A stretch of 64,000 nt of DNA from Bact-08 sp964533215. Its GTDB lineage: Bacteria; Bacteroidota; Bacteroidia; Bacteroidales; UBA932. Shown one piece after another: positions 8,738-17,299 of the stretch. The position numbers and the translations under genes are program-made. The stretch is from positions 496,001-560,000 of the forward strand of contig CAZHLJ010000001.1 of NCBI GenBank assembly GCA_964533215.1. The letters are read 5' to 3'. The first letter of the stretch is position 1; each line of letters opens with the position of its first letter. The notes under the pieces were generated by a model. It saw only the letters and a program-made list of their open reading frames with translations, did not search any database and was not told the DNA's origin.

Positions 8738-10189
8738 ATGGAACAGGATAAATTTATTAAATTATTGGACGACTTAACTAGTCACACTTCAGAGTGTGAG
8801 TGGATTGAGTTTAAACATAATTTTCATTCTCCGGAAGAGATAGGAGAAAGAATTTCAGCACTGGCAAATGGAGCTTGTTTGCATAACCAGCCATATGGAT
8901 ATTTGGTTTTTGGAGTGGAAGATGTTACTCATAAAATAATTGGTACTTCTTTTAAAGTCAAAACGCATAAAAAGGGGAATGAAGATCTTGAAAATTGGTT
9001 GTCAAATATGTTAAATCCAAAAGTTGACTTCAGAACACATGAGTTTGACTACATCCCCGGTCTTCATATCTCAATGTTTGTAATACCAGCAGCGATTAAC
9101 AGGCCAATTGATTTTCAAAAAACTGCGTACATAAGAATTGGTAGTATTACTAGAAAATTAAGTGACTTCCCGGAAAAGGAATCAAAGATCTGGAGAAATT
9201 CTTCCGGTTCAACCTTCGAAAAAGAAATTGCTATACATAACGTAACGGCTTCTGATATTATCCAATTGTTGAGTACTCAAACGTACTTTGAATTATTGAA
9301 TTTGCCTTACCCATCTGATCAACGAGGTGTTATTGAAAAATTTATATCAGAAGCTCTTGTTATTAAGGATGGTGTGAATTACAACATTACCAGGCTTGGC
9401 GCAATACTTTTTGCTAAAGATTTAACTGCCTTTGAATCTGTGCAGAGGAAATCGGTCAGGGTGATAGTTTATAAAGGCAATAACAAGATAGATACTATTC
9501 GTGAACAAATTGGTAGAAAAGGATATGCTCTTGGTTTTGAGGGGCTGGTAGATTGGATAAACGGGCAGTTACCTGCTAATGAAGAAATTGGCAGGGCTTT
9601 AAGACTTGAAACACGTATGTATCCTGAAATAGCTATTAGAGAATTAGTCGCTAATGCTTTAATTCATCAGGATTTATCAGAGAAAGGATTTCCAATGGTT
9701 GAAATATATTCAGACAGAATTGAAATATCTAATCCTGGAATTCCGCTAATTAAACCCGAAAGGTTTATTGATGAGTATATGTCCCGTAACGAAAAACTTG
9801 CAGATCTTATGCGTAGAATGGGATTTTGTGAAGAAAAAGGTAGCGGATTGGATAAGGTAATTTTTAATAATGAATTATTTCAACTGCCTCCAATTAAAGT
9901 AACAATTGGAAGTAACAGAACAAACGTGACTATGTATAGTTACAAGCCGCTTAACGATATGGACAAGGATGAAAGGATAAGAGCCTGTTACCAACATGCC
10001 TGTCTGAAATATGTATCAAATGAAAAAATGACAAACCAATCTCTGAGAGAAAGGTTCAAGATAGATAGCCGTAATGCGGCTACAGTATCTAGAATAATTC
10101 GTGAAGCACTTGCAGAAAAAGTTATTAAAGACGTGGATCCTGAAAATAAATCTAGAAAATATGCTAGCTATATTCCTTTCTGGGCATAG
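8738..10189 (+). CDS. AlbA_2/Schlafen-like putative DNA/RNA-binding ATPase-like protein
   Basis: This encodes 483 residues. The N-terminus has SECEWIEFKHNF and ISALANG, the signature of the AlbA_2 (Schlafen core) domain. Near residues 290-345 the stretch PEIAIRELVANALIHQD followed by VEIYSDRIEISNPG matches the HATPase_c_4 domain of this family. The end is a winged-helix-like region. Such proteins are often stand-alone regulators or defence components. It lies between mod and res, 12 bp after mod, with 116 bp of repeat-bearing sequence before res, so it may regulate res or be a structural part of the system. Confidence 0.8.
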   Translation: MEQDKFIKLLDDLTSHTSECEWIEFKHNFHSPEEIGERISALANGACLHNQPYGYLVFGVEDVTHKIIGTSFKVKTHKKGNEDLENWLSNMLNPKVDFRTHEFDYIPGLHISMFVIPAAINRPIDFQKTAYIRIGSITRKLSDFPEKESKIWRNSSGSTFEKEIAIHNVTASDIIQLLSTQTYFELLNLPYPSDQRGVIEKFISEALVIKDGVNYNITRLGAILFAKDLTAFESVQRKSVRVIVYKGNNKIDTIREQIGRKGYALGFEGLVDWINGQLPANEEIGRALRLETRMYPEIAIRELVANALIHQDLSEKGFPMVEIYSDRIEISNPGIPLIKPERFIDEYMSRNEKLADLMRRMGFCEEKGSGLDKVIFNNELFQLPPIKVTIGSNRTNVTMYSYKPLNDMDKDERIRACYQHACLKYVSNEKMTNQSLRERFKIDSRNAATVSRIIREALAEKVIKDVDPENKSRKYASYIPFWA

Positions 10190-10196
10190 AGATCTT

Positions 10197-10280
10197 ATTT
10201 GATGGTCATTTGATGACAAGTATGGTTTAGGTGGATATTGCTCTGAAAATAAGGTATATAGTATTTGATGGTCATTTGAT
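10197..10280. repeat. Direct repeat pair (ATTTGAT-ggtc-ATTTGAT) between the AlbA_2 gene and res
   Basis: ATTTGATGGTCATTTGAT occurs twice without mismatch, at 10197-10214 and 10263-10280, 66 bp apart. Each copy contains two ATTTGAT units spaced 11 bp, one helical turn. The second copy ends about 25 bp before the res start codon. This is what a binding site for a protein contacting one DNA face would look like, suggesting a separate control point for res within the operon. Confidence 0.6.
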
Positions 10281-10305
10281 AAAGAAATAAATAGAGAAGC
10301 AAATA

Positions 10306-13300
10306 ATGAAGCTACAATTTGAAAAAGATCTCGATTATCAGGCAGAAGCGATAAATAGCATCTGTGAAATTTTCGAAGGTCAGGAGATATTTCAAAGTAA
10401 TTTTTCTGTAAGTATACCAGATAAAGTAAATGATGTAGGTACAATCAATTTCAGTAGTGGGTTTTCAAAAACCACAATTGGAATAGGAAACAAGCTAAAA
10501 GTAATAGATGAAAATCTATTATCTAATATTCAAAAGATTCAGTTAAGGAATGGTTTGCCACAATCGACTGAAGAGAGCTTCCATAAAGAGGGAATGAACT
10601 TTACTGTCGAGATGGAGACCGGGACAGGGAAAACTTATGTTTATCTAAGGACGATTTTTGAACTGAACCAGAAATATGGATTCACAAAATTCATAATTGT
10701 TGTTCCTAGCATTGCAATTAAGGAGGGAACCAATAAATCTCTGCAAATTACTGAGGAGCATTTTAAAGGAATCTATGGCAATACAGTTTATAACTATTTT
10801 GTTTATGACAGCAATAAACTGGAGCAAGTGCGAAGCTTTGCGACAAGCGACAATATCGAGATAATGGTTATCAATATCGATGCTTTCAGGAAAAGTTTCG
10901 TAAACGACGATGAGAACAATAAATCTAATGTAATTCACCGGTATAAAGACACTTTGGGCTTCAAACCTATTGAGCTAATTCAGGAGACAAATCCGATTGT
11001 TATTATTGACGAGCCTCAAAGTGTAGACAATACCGACAAGGCAAAGGAGGCGATTTCTGCCCTTAATCCGTTGTGTTGCCTGAGGTATTCGGCAACTCAT
11101 AAGCAGAAGTACAACCTTATGTACAAACTGGACTCGGTTGATGCTTATGAAATGAAGCTGGTAAAGCAAATTGAGGTTGCCACTGCCGAGGTGGAGGGTT
11201 ATATGAACAGCGCATATATCTTCCTTGAAAAGGTAGACAACAGATCTGGTATAAAAGCCTGTCTGGAATTAGATGTTCAGAATCATGGAAAAGTAAATCG
11301 TTTAAAGAAATGGGTGAGGCAAGGTAATGATTTATACGATATTACTAAGCGGGACCAGTACGAAGGCTATATTGTTAAGGATATTGTATTCAACAGACAA
11401 ACGGGCCTTTGGGAGATTAATTTTACAAGTAATACACATATAGCTACCGAAGGTAAAGCACTCGGCTCAATTAGTGAAGATTTAATGGAGAGGGAACAAA
11501 TCCGGATAACAATTGAATCTCACTTAGACAAAGAACTTCTTTTAAACCCAATGGGAATAAAGGTTCTCAGTCTGTTCTTTATTGACAGGGTGGCCAATTA
11601 CCGCCAATATGACGATGACGGGAACAAGGTAAAAGGGAAATTCGCGATAATGTTTGAGGAGGAATATGAAAAATTGATTGTCCAAACAAAATACCAGTCA
11701 CTTTTCAAAGAGATAAAGGACAAAAATATTCCTGTTGATACAATTCATGACGGCTATTTTTCTATTGACAAACGAAGCAAGTCCTCAAACAAGAAGGATA
11801 AATTTGAATGTTTTGTTGATACTTCCGGCAAAACAGCTCGTGATGATGATGCCTTCACCCTTATAATGAAGGACAAGGAGCGGCTTTTGAGTTTTGAGGA
11901 GCCTTTACGTTTTATTTTCTCTCACTCTGCACTTAAAGAGGGATGGGACAATCCGAATGTCTTCCAGATTTGCACCCTTATTGATTCAAAAGACGACTTG
12001 ACGAAGCGCCAGAAAGTTGGTCGTGGTTTGCGTTTGTGTGTAAATCAAAACGGAGAAAGAGTAAGAGGGTTTGAGGTAAACACTCTAACCGTTATGGCAA
12101 ATGAATCGTATGAAGATTTTGCCAAAGGCCTACAAAAAGAGATAGAGGAGGACACAGGATACAAATTTGGATTGCTTCAGAGGCATTCGTTTGCGCATAT
12201 AATTGTAGATGGAACAGCTGAAAAACCAATCTACTTAAATGAGGAAAAATCGAAATTATTATATGATTATTTTGAACAATACGGATATATCAAAGAAGAG
12301 GTAGTTAATAATAAAACAAAAGAGGTCGCAGGAAAAGTTCAGGATAAACTGAGACTCGATCTTAAAGACAATAGAGTTAGTATTCCGGCAGAGTTTGACT
12401 ATATCAAAGTTCCTATTCTTAAGACCTTGCGTAAGGTTTCCGGAAATATTAATATCAAGAACAGAAATGATGCGCGGAAGATTTCTCTCAGAAAAGAGGT
12501 TTTGCTCTCTCCAGAATTTTCTGAATTGTGGAATAGAATAAAATACAAAACGACCTATTCTGTTAATTTTGATTCAGAGGCATTGGTTAATAAGTGTGCA
12601 CAAAGAATTTTTGAAGAGGTTACAGTTGGGAAAGGAAAGTTTATCACAAAGAAGATTAAACTTGAGACTACAGCTGGAGCCGTAACTGCTAATGAACGTA
12701 CATTGCAGAGAACGGCAAAAGTCATTGAAGAGACAGTTTCCCAACTACCGGATATTGTCACTTATCTGCAGAATGAGACGAATCTCACAAGAATAAGTAT
12801 TGTAGATATTCTTGTAAGATCCAAAAGACTGGATGCGTTTAAGAAAAATCCGCAGGCTTTTATAGAATCTGTGTTGGATATTATAAAGGTAGAAATGCGA
12901 TTGTGCCTTGTTGATGGTATAAAATACAGAAAACTTGGTGAACACGATGTTTGGTGTCAGGAACTTTTTGAAAATGTAGAACTTCAGGGCTATCTCAACT
13001 CAAATTTAATGGAGAGCAGAAAGTCGCCATACGATTATGTCATCTACGACTCTCCAACGGTTGAGTTGCCTATGGCAACTGCTTTTGAACAGTCACAAAA
13101 TGTAAAGGTTTATGCGAAGCTCCCATCTTGGTTTAGAATTGATACTCCTCTTGGAGATTACAATCCGGATTGGGCATTGGTGTGGGAAGAAAACGGCAAT
13201 CAGCGCCTTTATTTTGTTGTTGAAACCAAAGGTGGCCTCTTTGAGGATTCCATAAAAGCGACAGAACTCGCTAAAATAAAATGCGGAAAGGAACACTTTA

Positions 13301-13392
13301 ATGCAATTGATAATGGCGTAGAGTTTGAATTGGCAGACAGATTCGAAACGTTGGAGGGTAAGATAATGACGAAAGCTAATATCTCTAATTAA
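10306..13392 (+). CDS. Type III restriction enzyme Res subunit (DEAD/DEAH helicase-endonuclease)
   Basis: This encodes 1028 residues. The helicase core shows METGTGKT near residue 104, DEPQ near 235, SATH near 262 and VGRGLRL near 570. The C-terminal nuclease shows PDWA near 954 and ETKG at about 973-976, the PD...ExK pattern of type III Res enzymes. It pairs with the Mod subunit at 6662-8725 to cut unmodified DNA after ATP-dependent movement. All recognised motifs are intact, so the enzyme looks functional. The gene has its own upstream repeat pair and may be expressed separately from mod. Confidence 0.9.
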   Translation: MKLQFEKDLDYQAEAINSICEIFEGQEIFQSNFSVSIPDKVNDVGTINFSSGFSKTTIGIGNKLKVIDENLLSNIQKIQLRNGLPQSTEESFHKEGMNFTVEMETGTGKTYVYLRTIFELNQKYGFTKFIIVVPSIAIKEGTNKSLQITEEHFKGIYGNTVYNYFVYDSNKLEQVRSFATSDNIEIMVINIDAFRKSFVNDDENNKSNVIHRYKDTLGFKPIELIQETNPIVIIDEPQSVDNTDKAKEAISALNPLCCLRYSATHKQKYNLMYKLDSVDAYEMKLVKQIEVATAEVEGYMNSAYIFLEKVDNRSGIKACLELDVQNHGKVNRLKKWVRQGNDLYDITKRDQYEGYIVKDIVFNRQTGLWEINFTSNTHIATEGKALGSISEDLMEREQIRITIESHLDKELLLNPMGIKVLSLFFIDRVANYRQYDDDGNKVKGKFAIMFEEEYEKLIVQTKYQSLFKEIKDKNIPVDTIHDGYFSIDKRSKSSNKKDKFECFVDTSGKTARDDDAFTLIMKDKERLLSFEEPLRFIFSHSALKEGWDNPNVFQICTLIDSKDDLTKRQKVGRGLRLCVNQNGERVRGFEVNTLTVMANESYEDFAKGLQKEIEEDTGYKFGLLQRHSFAHIIVDGTAEKPIYLNEEKSKLLYDYFEQYGYIKEEVVNNKTKEVAGKVQDKLRLDLKDNRVSIPAEFDYIKVPILKTLRKVSGNINIKNRNDARKISLRKEVLLSPEFSELWNRIKYKTTYSVNFDSEALVNKCAQRIFEEVTVGKGKFITKKIKLETTAGAVTANERTLQRTAKVIEETVSQLPDIVTYLQNETNLTRISIVDILVRSKRLDAFKKNPQAFIESVLDIIKVEMRLCLVDGIKYRKLGEHDVWCQELFENVELQGYLNSNLMESRKSPYDYVIYDSPTVELPMATAFEQSQNVKVYAKLPSWFRIDTPLGDYNPDWALVWEENGNQRLYFVVETKGGLFEDSIKATELAKIKCGKEHFNAIDNGVEFELADRFETLEGKIMTKANISN

Positions 13393-13439
13393 GGTCCGAA
13401 TGAATGAAGTGATATAATAACCATTAACTATGAATAATA

Positions 13440-13622
13440 ATGAGCGATAGAAATCAGGAAGTAAAAAAGAGAGTCCTCGAGTGGGAGGAAAGGAACAACA
13501 AGAAGCTGGAGGATTGCAGCAAGGAGGAATGGATAGCAGCAATGCAGAACATAATGTGTCTGACAGAGTCTGAAGCAGCGGACTATCTGGAGTATCTTTA
13601 TCAGGAAAAACAAGGTATGTAA
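13440..13622 (+). CDS. Small acidic protein of unknown function at the end of the restriction operon
   Basis: This encodes 60 residues, very rich in charged residues and helical (EVKKRVLEWEERNNKKLEDCSKEEW...). It follows res by 47 bp on the same strand. No family is recognised. The high proportion of Glu/Lys and the clear amphipathic pattern make it more protein-like than random AT-rich frames, but the evidence that it is expressed is weak. Confidence 0.4.
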   Translation: MSDRNQEVKKRVLEWEERNNKKLEDCSKEEWIAAMQNIMCLTESEAADYLEYLYQEKQGM

Positions 13623-13738
13623 TAAATGAATTTTTGAGTGTCCATTATTGCAATATTAAACCACATTTGTTACTATTTACACTTTTATTACACCCTAAGA
13701 TAGAGTAAAGAGCTATAAATAAGATGAATAAAGCATTA

Positions 13739-13762
13739 GTTCGATTCCCGTCCCGAGCACCA
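13739..13762 (+). other. tRNA 3'-end fragment, probable attachment site of the island
   Basis: These 24 bases read as a tRNA from the T-loop to the end: TTCGATT loop, CCCGT T-stem arm, CCCGAGC acceptor arm, A, CCA. The upstream 45 bases do not complete a cloverleaf (the partner ACGGG of the T-stem is absent). A tRNA-like terminator follows at once. This is the usual outcome when an element integrates in the 3' end of a tRNA gene: the intact gene stays at the far end, here expected left of the window, and the duplicated end marks the other junction. The isotype is not determined. Confidence 0.65.
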
Positions 13763-13764
13763 AT

Positions 13765-13803
13765 AAAAGCCAGTTGTTTGTAGATAGAACAGCTGGCTTT
13801 TTT
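13765..13803 (+). terminator. Rho-independent terminator after the tRNA fragment
   Basis: The stem AAAAGCCAGTTGTT pairs with AACAGCTGGCTTTT (one G-T wobble) around a 9-base loop and is followed by a T run. Its place directly after the tRNA end suggests it is the native terminator of the interrupted tRNA gene. Confidence 0.75.
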
Positions 13804-13902
13804 ATTGCTATGGTGCTAGAAATCAAAGGCTTGAAGCGTGAATATTTCAAAGATAAACCATATGAATTTGCCTAATAGAAGGCGATATAAAATCAATATA
13901 TG

Positions 13903-13910
13903 TATCTTTG
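13903..13910 (+). promoter_or_regulatory. Bacteroidetes -7 box (TATCTTTG) for pabA
   Basis: TATCTTTG fits the Bacteroidetes TAnnTTTG -7 consensus and lies 22 bp before the preferred pabA start. No clear -33 TTG is seen at the expected spacing. Confidence 0.45.
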
Positions 13911-13931
13911 TTGTCAGGAACCAAGCTATAC

Positions 13932-14510
13932 ATGAATATACTGATAGTAGACAATTACGACTCGTTCACATATAATTTGCTGCATATTATAAGGGAATTA
14001 TGTAATGGGGAAGCATCTATGGATATTGCAAAAAATGATGAAATAGATTTCGGCATAGTCGACAAGTATCATAAAATCATTCTTTCGCCTGGTCCGGGTA
14101 TACCTTCCGAATCCGGAGACTTACTTAAATTGATCAAGGAGTTTTCTCAGAAAAAGTCCATACTTGGGGTATGTCTTGGCCATCAGGCTATCGGAGAGGC
14201 GTTTGGTGCAAAAATTGTAAACTCCGGCAGCATCTATCATGGGGTGCAATCACAAATCAAAACAATAGGACAAAGCTATTTGTTCAATGGATTACCCAGT
14301 TCGTTCCAGGTCGGAAGGTATCATTCATGGATGTTGGCCAACGATGATTTTCCTGATTGTCTTGAGGTTACTTCTGTAGATACGGAAGGCGGGATTATGT
14401 CTCTCTCTCATAAGAGGCTTGATCTCCATGGAGTGCAGTTTCATCCGGAATCTATTATGACACCATTTGGCAGGGACATACTTAAAAACTTTATATTCAA
14501 TAAGTCTTGA
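13932..14510 (+). CDS. pabA: Aminodeoxychorismate/anthranilate synthase glutamine amidotransferase subunit
   Basis: This encodes 192 residues from the ATG at 13932; it starts MNILIVDNYDSFTYN, the classic beginning of the family, whereas the in-frame TTG eight codons earlier adds nothing conserved. The glutamine amidotransferase nucleophile is in GVCLGHQAIGEAFG (Cys near 81) and the His-Glu pair is in VQFHPES. It releases ammonia from glutamine for the PabB subunit. The stop overlaps the pabB start (TGATG), so subunits are made in balance. PabA is favoured over TrpG because the partner is PabB-like and no trp genes adjoin. Confidence 0.85.
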   Translation: MNILIVDNYDSFTYNLLHIIRELCNGEASMDIAKNDEIDFGIVDKYHKIILSPGPGIPSESGDLLKLIKEFSQKKSILGVCLGHQAIGEAFGAKIVNSGSIYHGVQSQIKTIGQSYLFNGLPSSFQVGRYHSWMLANDDFPDCLEVTSVDTEGGIMSLSHKRLDLHGVQFHPESIMTPFGRDILKNFIFNKS

Positions 14511-15490
14511 TGTTGTTTTCTGATACAGATATCATACGTTGCAGAATGAACGAGTATGGTAAGAATCGATTGCCGTTTTTATTCGTTATAAATTTTGAAA
14601 TGACCGAAGGTTATTTCATAGAAAATCCATTGGAGCAAAACGATCTGCTTTTTGAAATCAACGGGAAAGGCAATAAAACGGATAAAGCAGAGAGCCACAC
14701 TATCGGAAACATTGTTGCCGAACCTATCCCGCCACAGGAATACAAGTCTATGTTTGACATTGTTTACAGCGGACTGACATACGGGAACTCATTTCTGACG
14801 AACCTGACTGTTAAGACGCCAATAAGGACAGAACTCTCACTAAAAGATATTTTTCTGTCTGCCAATGCAAAATATCAGTTGCTTGTTCCAGGAAGATTCG
14901 TCTGTTTTTCCCCTGAATGCTTTGTACGCATAGCTGATGGAGTTATCTCCACCTATCCCATGAAAGGAACGATAGATGCATCCATACCAGATGCGCAGCA
15001 GGTGATAATCAACGATTACAAGGAGACTGCAGAGCATAATACAATTGTCGATTTGTTAAGGAATGATTTGAGCATGAATGCAGAGAATGTCCGGGTGCAA
15101 AGGTTCCGGTATATAGACAGGATAAGGACAAACAAAAAGGAGATATTGCAGGTCAGCTCGGAGATAGTGGGGAATCTACCTGCCGATTATTATTCAGGCA
15201 TTGGGGATATAATATTCAAAATGCTTCCTGCCGGTTCAATATCAGGAGCTCCAAAGACCTCCACCATTGATATAATCAGGCGTGCCGAAAAAGGGGAAAG
15301 AGGATACTATACCGGAATATTTGGGTATTTCGATGGCAATGAGTTGGATAGCGGTGTGATGATACGTTTCATAGAAGAGGAAAATGGACAGAAAGTCTTT
15401 CGCAGCGGTGGTGGAATTACAGTATTCAGCGACTGGGAGAAAGAGTACAATGAGGTGTTGGATAAAATCTATCTGCCTCTGCCAAAATAA
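14510..15490 (+). CDS. pabB: Aminodeoxychorismate synthase component I
   Basis: This encodes 326 residues, of the short PabB type (family members with the N-terminal domain reach ~450). YPMKGTID carries the Lys that forms the covalent intermediate in PabB enzymes (Ala in TrpE), and LPAGSISGAPKTSTI is the chorismate-binding signature. With PabA it makes 4-amino-4-deoxychorismate for folate. The usual third gene, the PabC lyase, is not next door. Chorismate itself would come from the aro operon at 41.5-45.5 kb. Confidence 0.87.
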   Translation: MLFSDTDIIRCRMNEYGKNRLPFLFVINFEMTEGYFIENPLEQNDLLFEINGKGNKTDKAESHTIGNIVAEPIPPQEYKSMFDIVYSGLTYGNSFLTNLTVKTPIRTELSLKDIFLSANAKYQLLVPGRFVCFSPECFVRIADGVISTYPMKGTIDASIPDAQQVIINDYKETAEHNTIVDLLRNDLSMNAENVRVQRFRYIDRIRTNKKEILQVSSEIVGNLPADYYSGIGDIIFKMLPAGSISGAPKTSTIDIIRRAEKGERGYYTGIFGYFDGNELDSGVMIRFIEEENGQKVFRSGGGITVFSDWEKEYNEVLDKIYLPLPK

Positions 15491-15556
15491 CGGGAAGTTT
15501 CATTCAACAGAAGGATTTTGATATCTCTGAACGCACTATCTTGTGATATGGGTACA

Positions 15557-16591
15557 TTATTTCAATGTAACCGTATTGTTGCTGTAGGAATAATCTATCG
15601 GCATGATAAGTTTCATTATTTCAAGGGTCTGTACGACAGATTCCGAACTGAACTCGGCCGAGAGTTTATAATTATAGACCTTATCATTCAGGACAATAAA
15701 CTTTGTGCCATGCCATCTTTCCAGCATTTTGATAACTTCTGTCATTGACGTATTGTCGAAAATCAAAGTCCCATCTTTCCATGCCTTCTGCCTTTCAGGT
15801 TTTTCGTAGTTGAACGGCTTGTTATTGCTGTCTGAAACACCTGTAACATCATTATCAGCATAACTAAATGACTCGTTCGGTTTCAAAGTGAGAGTTTCAA
15901 CCTTTGAATTATCCTTGTTTTTAAAGTGGGCTTTTATTATGCCGGTATATAATGTAGTTTCAACCTTCTCGTCGTTGTCATAACTTTTTATATTGAAACT
16001 TGTTCCCAGTACTTCAATGGAGAAATTCCTATCGGTACTTACTATCATCGGATGGAGGGAGTCTTTCACCACCTCAAAATAGGCCTCGCCACTTATCCGT
16101 ACATCTCTTGTTCTCTTTGAAAAAACCTCAGGGTATGTAATCCTACTGTCAGAATTGAGCCATACCTTGGTGCTGTCGGGCAATATCAGGAACCCTTTTA
16201 CCCCCTTTTCTGTATATAACTCATGCATCACAACGCCACCATCGGCGAAAACGCGCACCCCATCTCCCACGACTTTTCCGGATTTGATTTCGTTGACAAA
16301 AAATCCGATTGTAAAGAAAGCAGCACAAGCCGCTGCAATGGCAATAGCCCTTACCGCAATCCTTCTGAAACGGAGCGTCTGCCTTTTCTGATATGAATCA
16401 GAACCGGCATCACCATCAGGCACTATTTTCTCAACGTTAATATCGGCTGTCTGGAATGCAGTATATAGTTGCTTCTGCTCGGCAAAGTATCGTCTGTTTT
16501 CAGGAGAGCGTTTTACCCACGCAATAATCTCGTCCATCTCCCGTTCGGTGGCCTCCCCTTTATAAAACTTTATTAATGTATATTTTCTCAT
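15557..16591 (-). CDS. FecR-family anti-sigma factor (locus A)
   Basis: This encodes 344 residues. A cytoplasmic N-terminal segment with YKGEATEREMDEIIAWVKRSPENRRYF, a single membrane helix around residues 78-98, then the periplasmic FecR domain (VILPDS-type strand GFLILPDSTKVWLNSDSRITYP) and a C-terminal DUF4974-like domain (MLERWHGTKFIV). It begins 4 bp after the sigma factor stop. Known role: senses the plug/STN domain of a partner SusC-type transporter and releases the ECF sigma factor. Its cognate transporter is presumably at 17300-20815, read from the opposite strand. Confidence 0.88.
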   Translation of the reverse strand: MRKYTLIKFYKGEATEREMDEIIAWVKRSPENRRYFAEQKQLYTAFQTADINVEKIVPDGDAGSDSYQKRQTLRFRRIAVRAIAIAAACAAFFTIGFFVNEIKSGKVVGDGVRVFADGGVVMHELYTEKGVKGFLILPDSTKVWLNSDSRITYPEVFSKRTRDVRISGEAYFEVVKDSLHPMIVSTDRNFSIEVLGTSFNIKSYDNDEKVETTLYTGIIKAHFKNKDNSKVETLTLKPNESFSYADNDVTGVSDSNNKPFNYEKPERQKAWKDGTLIFDNTSMTEVIKMLERWHGTKFIVLNDKVYNYKLSAEFSSESVVQTLEIMKLIMPIDYSYSNNTVTLK

Positions 16592-16595
16592 AATC

Positions 16596-17210
16596 TTATT
16601 TCATATAATCTTCGAGCATTTTCCGCAAAACAAGCAACGCCGATGATATACGAGCTTCTATGGTACTCTCCGCCACGCCCTCAATGTCTGCTATTTCTCT
16701 GTTCTTAAGCCCTTTCATACGGCTGAGAAGAAATGTCCGCCTAACCTTCTTTTTCATTGAATCCATTCCTTTCCCCATAATCTCTTGGATATCTTTCTCA
16801 AAAATATCTATTGAGGAACTACCTTCAAGGGCAATGGAGTTAAGGTAATCTGTCTTGGATTTGTATGAATTATACTTCTGTGCAATATTGCGCCTTTTAA
16901 GCCTATTGAGACACATGTTCCTGGCAGAAACAAAAACGTATGCGGCAACCTTGTCAGACTCGATGCTGTCAAAATTTTTCCAGAGCGCTTCAAAAACATC
17001 TTGAGCGACATTTTCCGCCTCACCCATATCATTAAGATAGCCATTGGCGAAAAGGGCCACCTTTTTGATGTTCCCGGCATATATCTCTTCAAATCTTACC
17101 TTGGCATCATCCATCGTACAACTGATGTCCACTTTAGAAGCAACACGCTTTTCGCGTAATACTTGCTCTTGAACGTCTATTGCAAAAATAGTATAATTAT
17201 CCATATACAT
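16596..17210 (-). CDS. ECF-type RNA polymerase sigma factor (locus A)
   Basis: This encodes up to 204 residues. Region 2 is seen in AENVAQDVFEALWKNFDSI and region 4 in FLLSRMKGLKNREIADIEGVAESTIEARISSAL. The first 31 residues are unusual for the family; an alternative start at 17117 (MDDAKVRFEEIY) would give a normal length of 173. It is divergent from the SusC gene at 17300 with only 89 bp between them, so both promoters lie in that gap and the sigma factor probably activates the transporter genes. Confidence 0.85.
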   Translation of the reverse strand: MYMDNYTIFAIDVQEQVLREKRVASKVDISCTMDDAKVRFEEIYAGNIKKVALFANGYLNDMGEAENVAQDVFEALWKNFDSIESDKVAAYVFVSARNMCLNRLKRRNIAQKYNSYKSKTDYLNSIALEGSSSIDIFEKDIQEIMGKGMDSMKKKVRRTFLLSRMKGLKNREIADIEGVAESTIEARISSALLVLRKMLEDYMK

Positions 17211-17248
17211 TAAGACAATTTAAAACCACTTTCCCATAAAAATTATGG

Positions 17249-17256
17249 TATTTTTG
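17249..17256 (+). promoter_or_regulatory. Possible -7 box (TATTTTTG) upstream of the locus A SusC gene
   Basis: TATTTTTG fits TAnnTTTG and lies 43 bp before the SusC start, in the short divergent gap with the sigma gene. No -33 element is obvious, and the operon may instead use a promoter of its own ECF factor. Confidence 0.3.
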
Positions 17257-17299
17257 ATTGAGGTTGTCTTTAAGATATATTTAACCTAAAAAACAGTGT

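Noticed and set aside
10197..10280. CRISPR array
   Set aside because: Only two copies of an 18-bp repeat with one 48-bp spacer-like interval, no cas genes and internal substructure; this fits a binding site better.
1963..13392. BREX or DISARM system
   Set aside because: No PglZ, BrxC-like, DrmA or DrmB (DUF1998) protein is encoded; Mod plus Res with PD...ExK defines a type III restriction base.
13093..13542. Minus-strand 149-residue frame over the res 3' end
   Set aside because: It overlaps the PD...ExK nuclease coding region and has no recognisable content.
13739..13762. An intact tRNA gene
   Set aside because: The 5' acceptor strand, D-arm, anticodon arm and the 5' side of the T-stem are missing.
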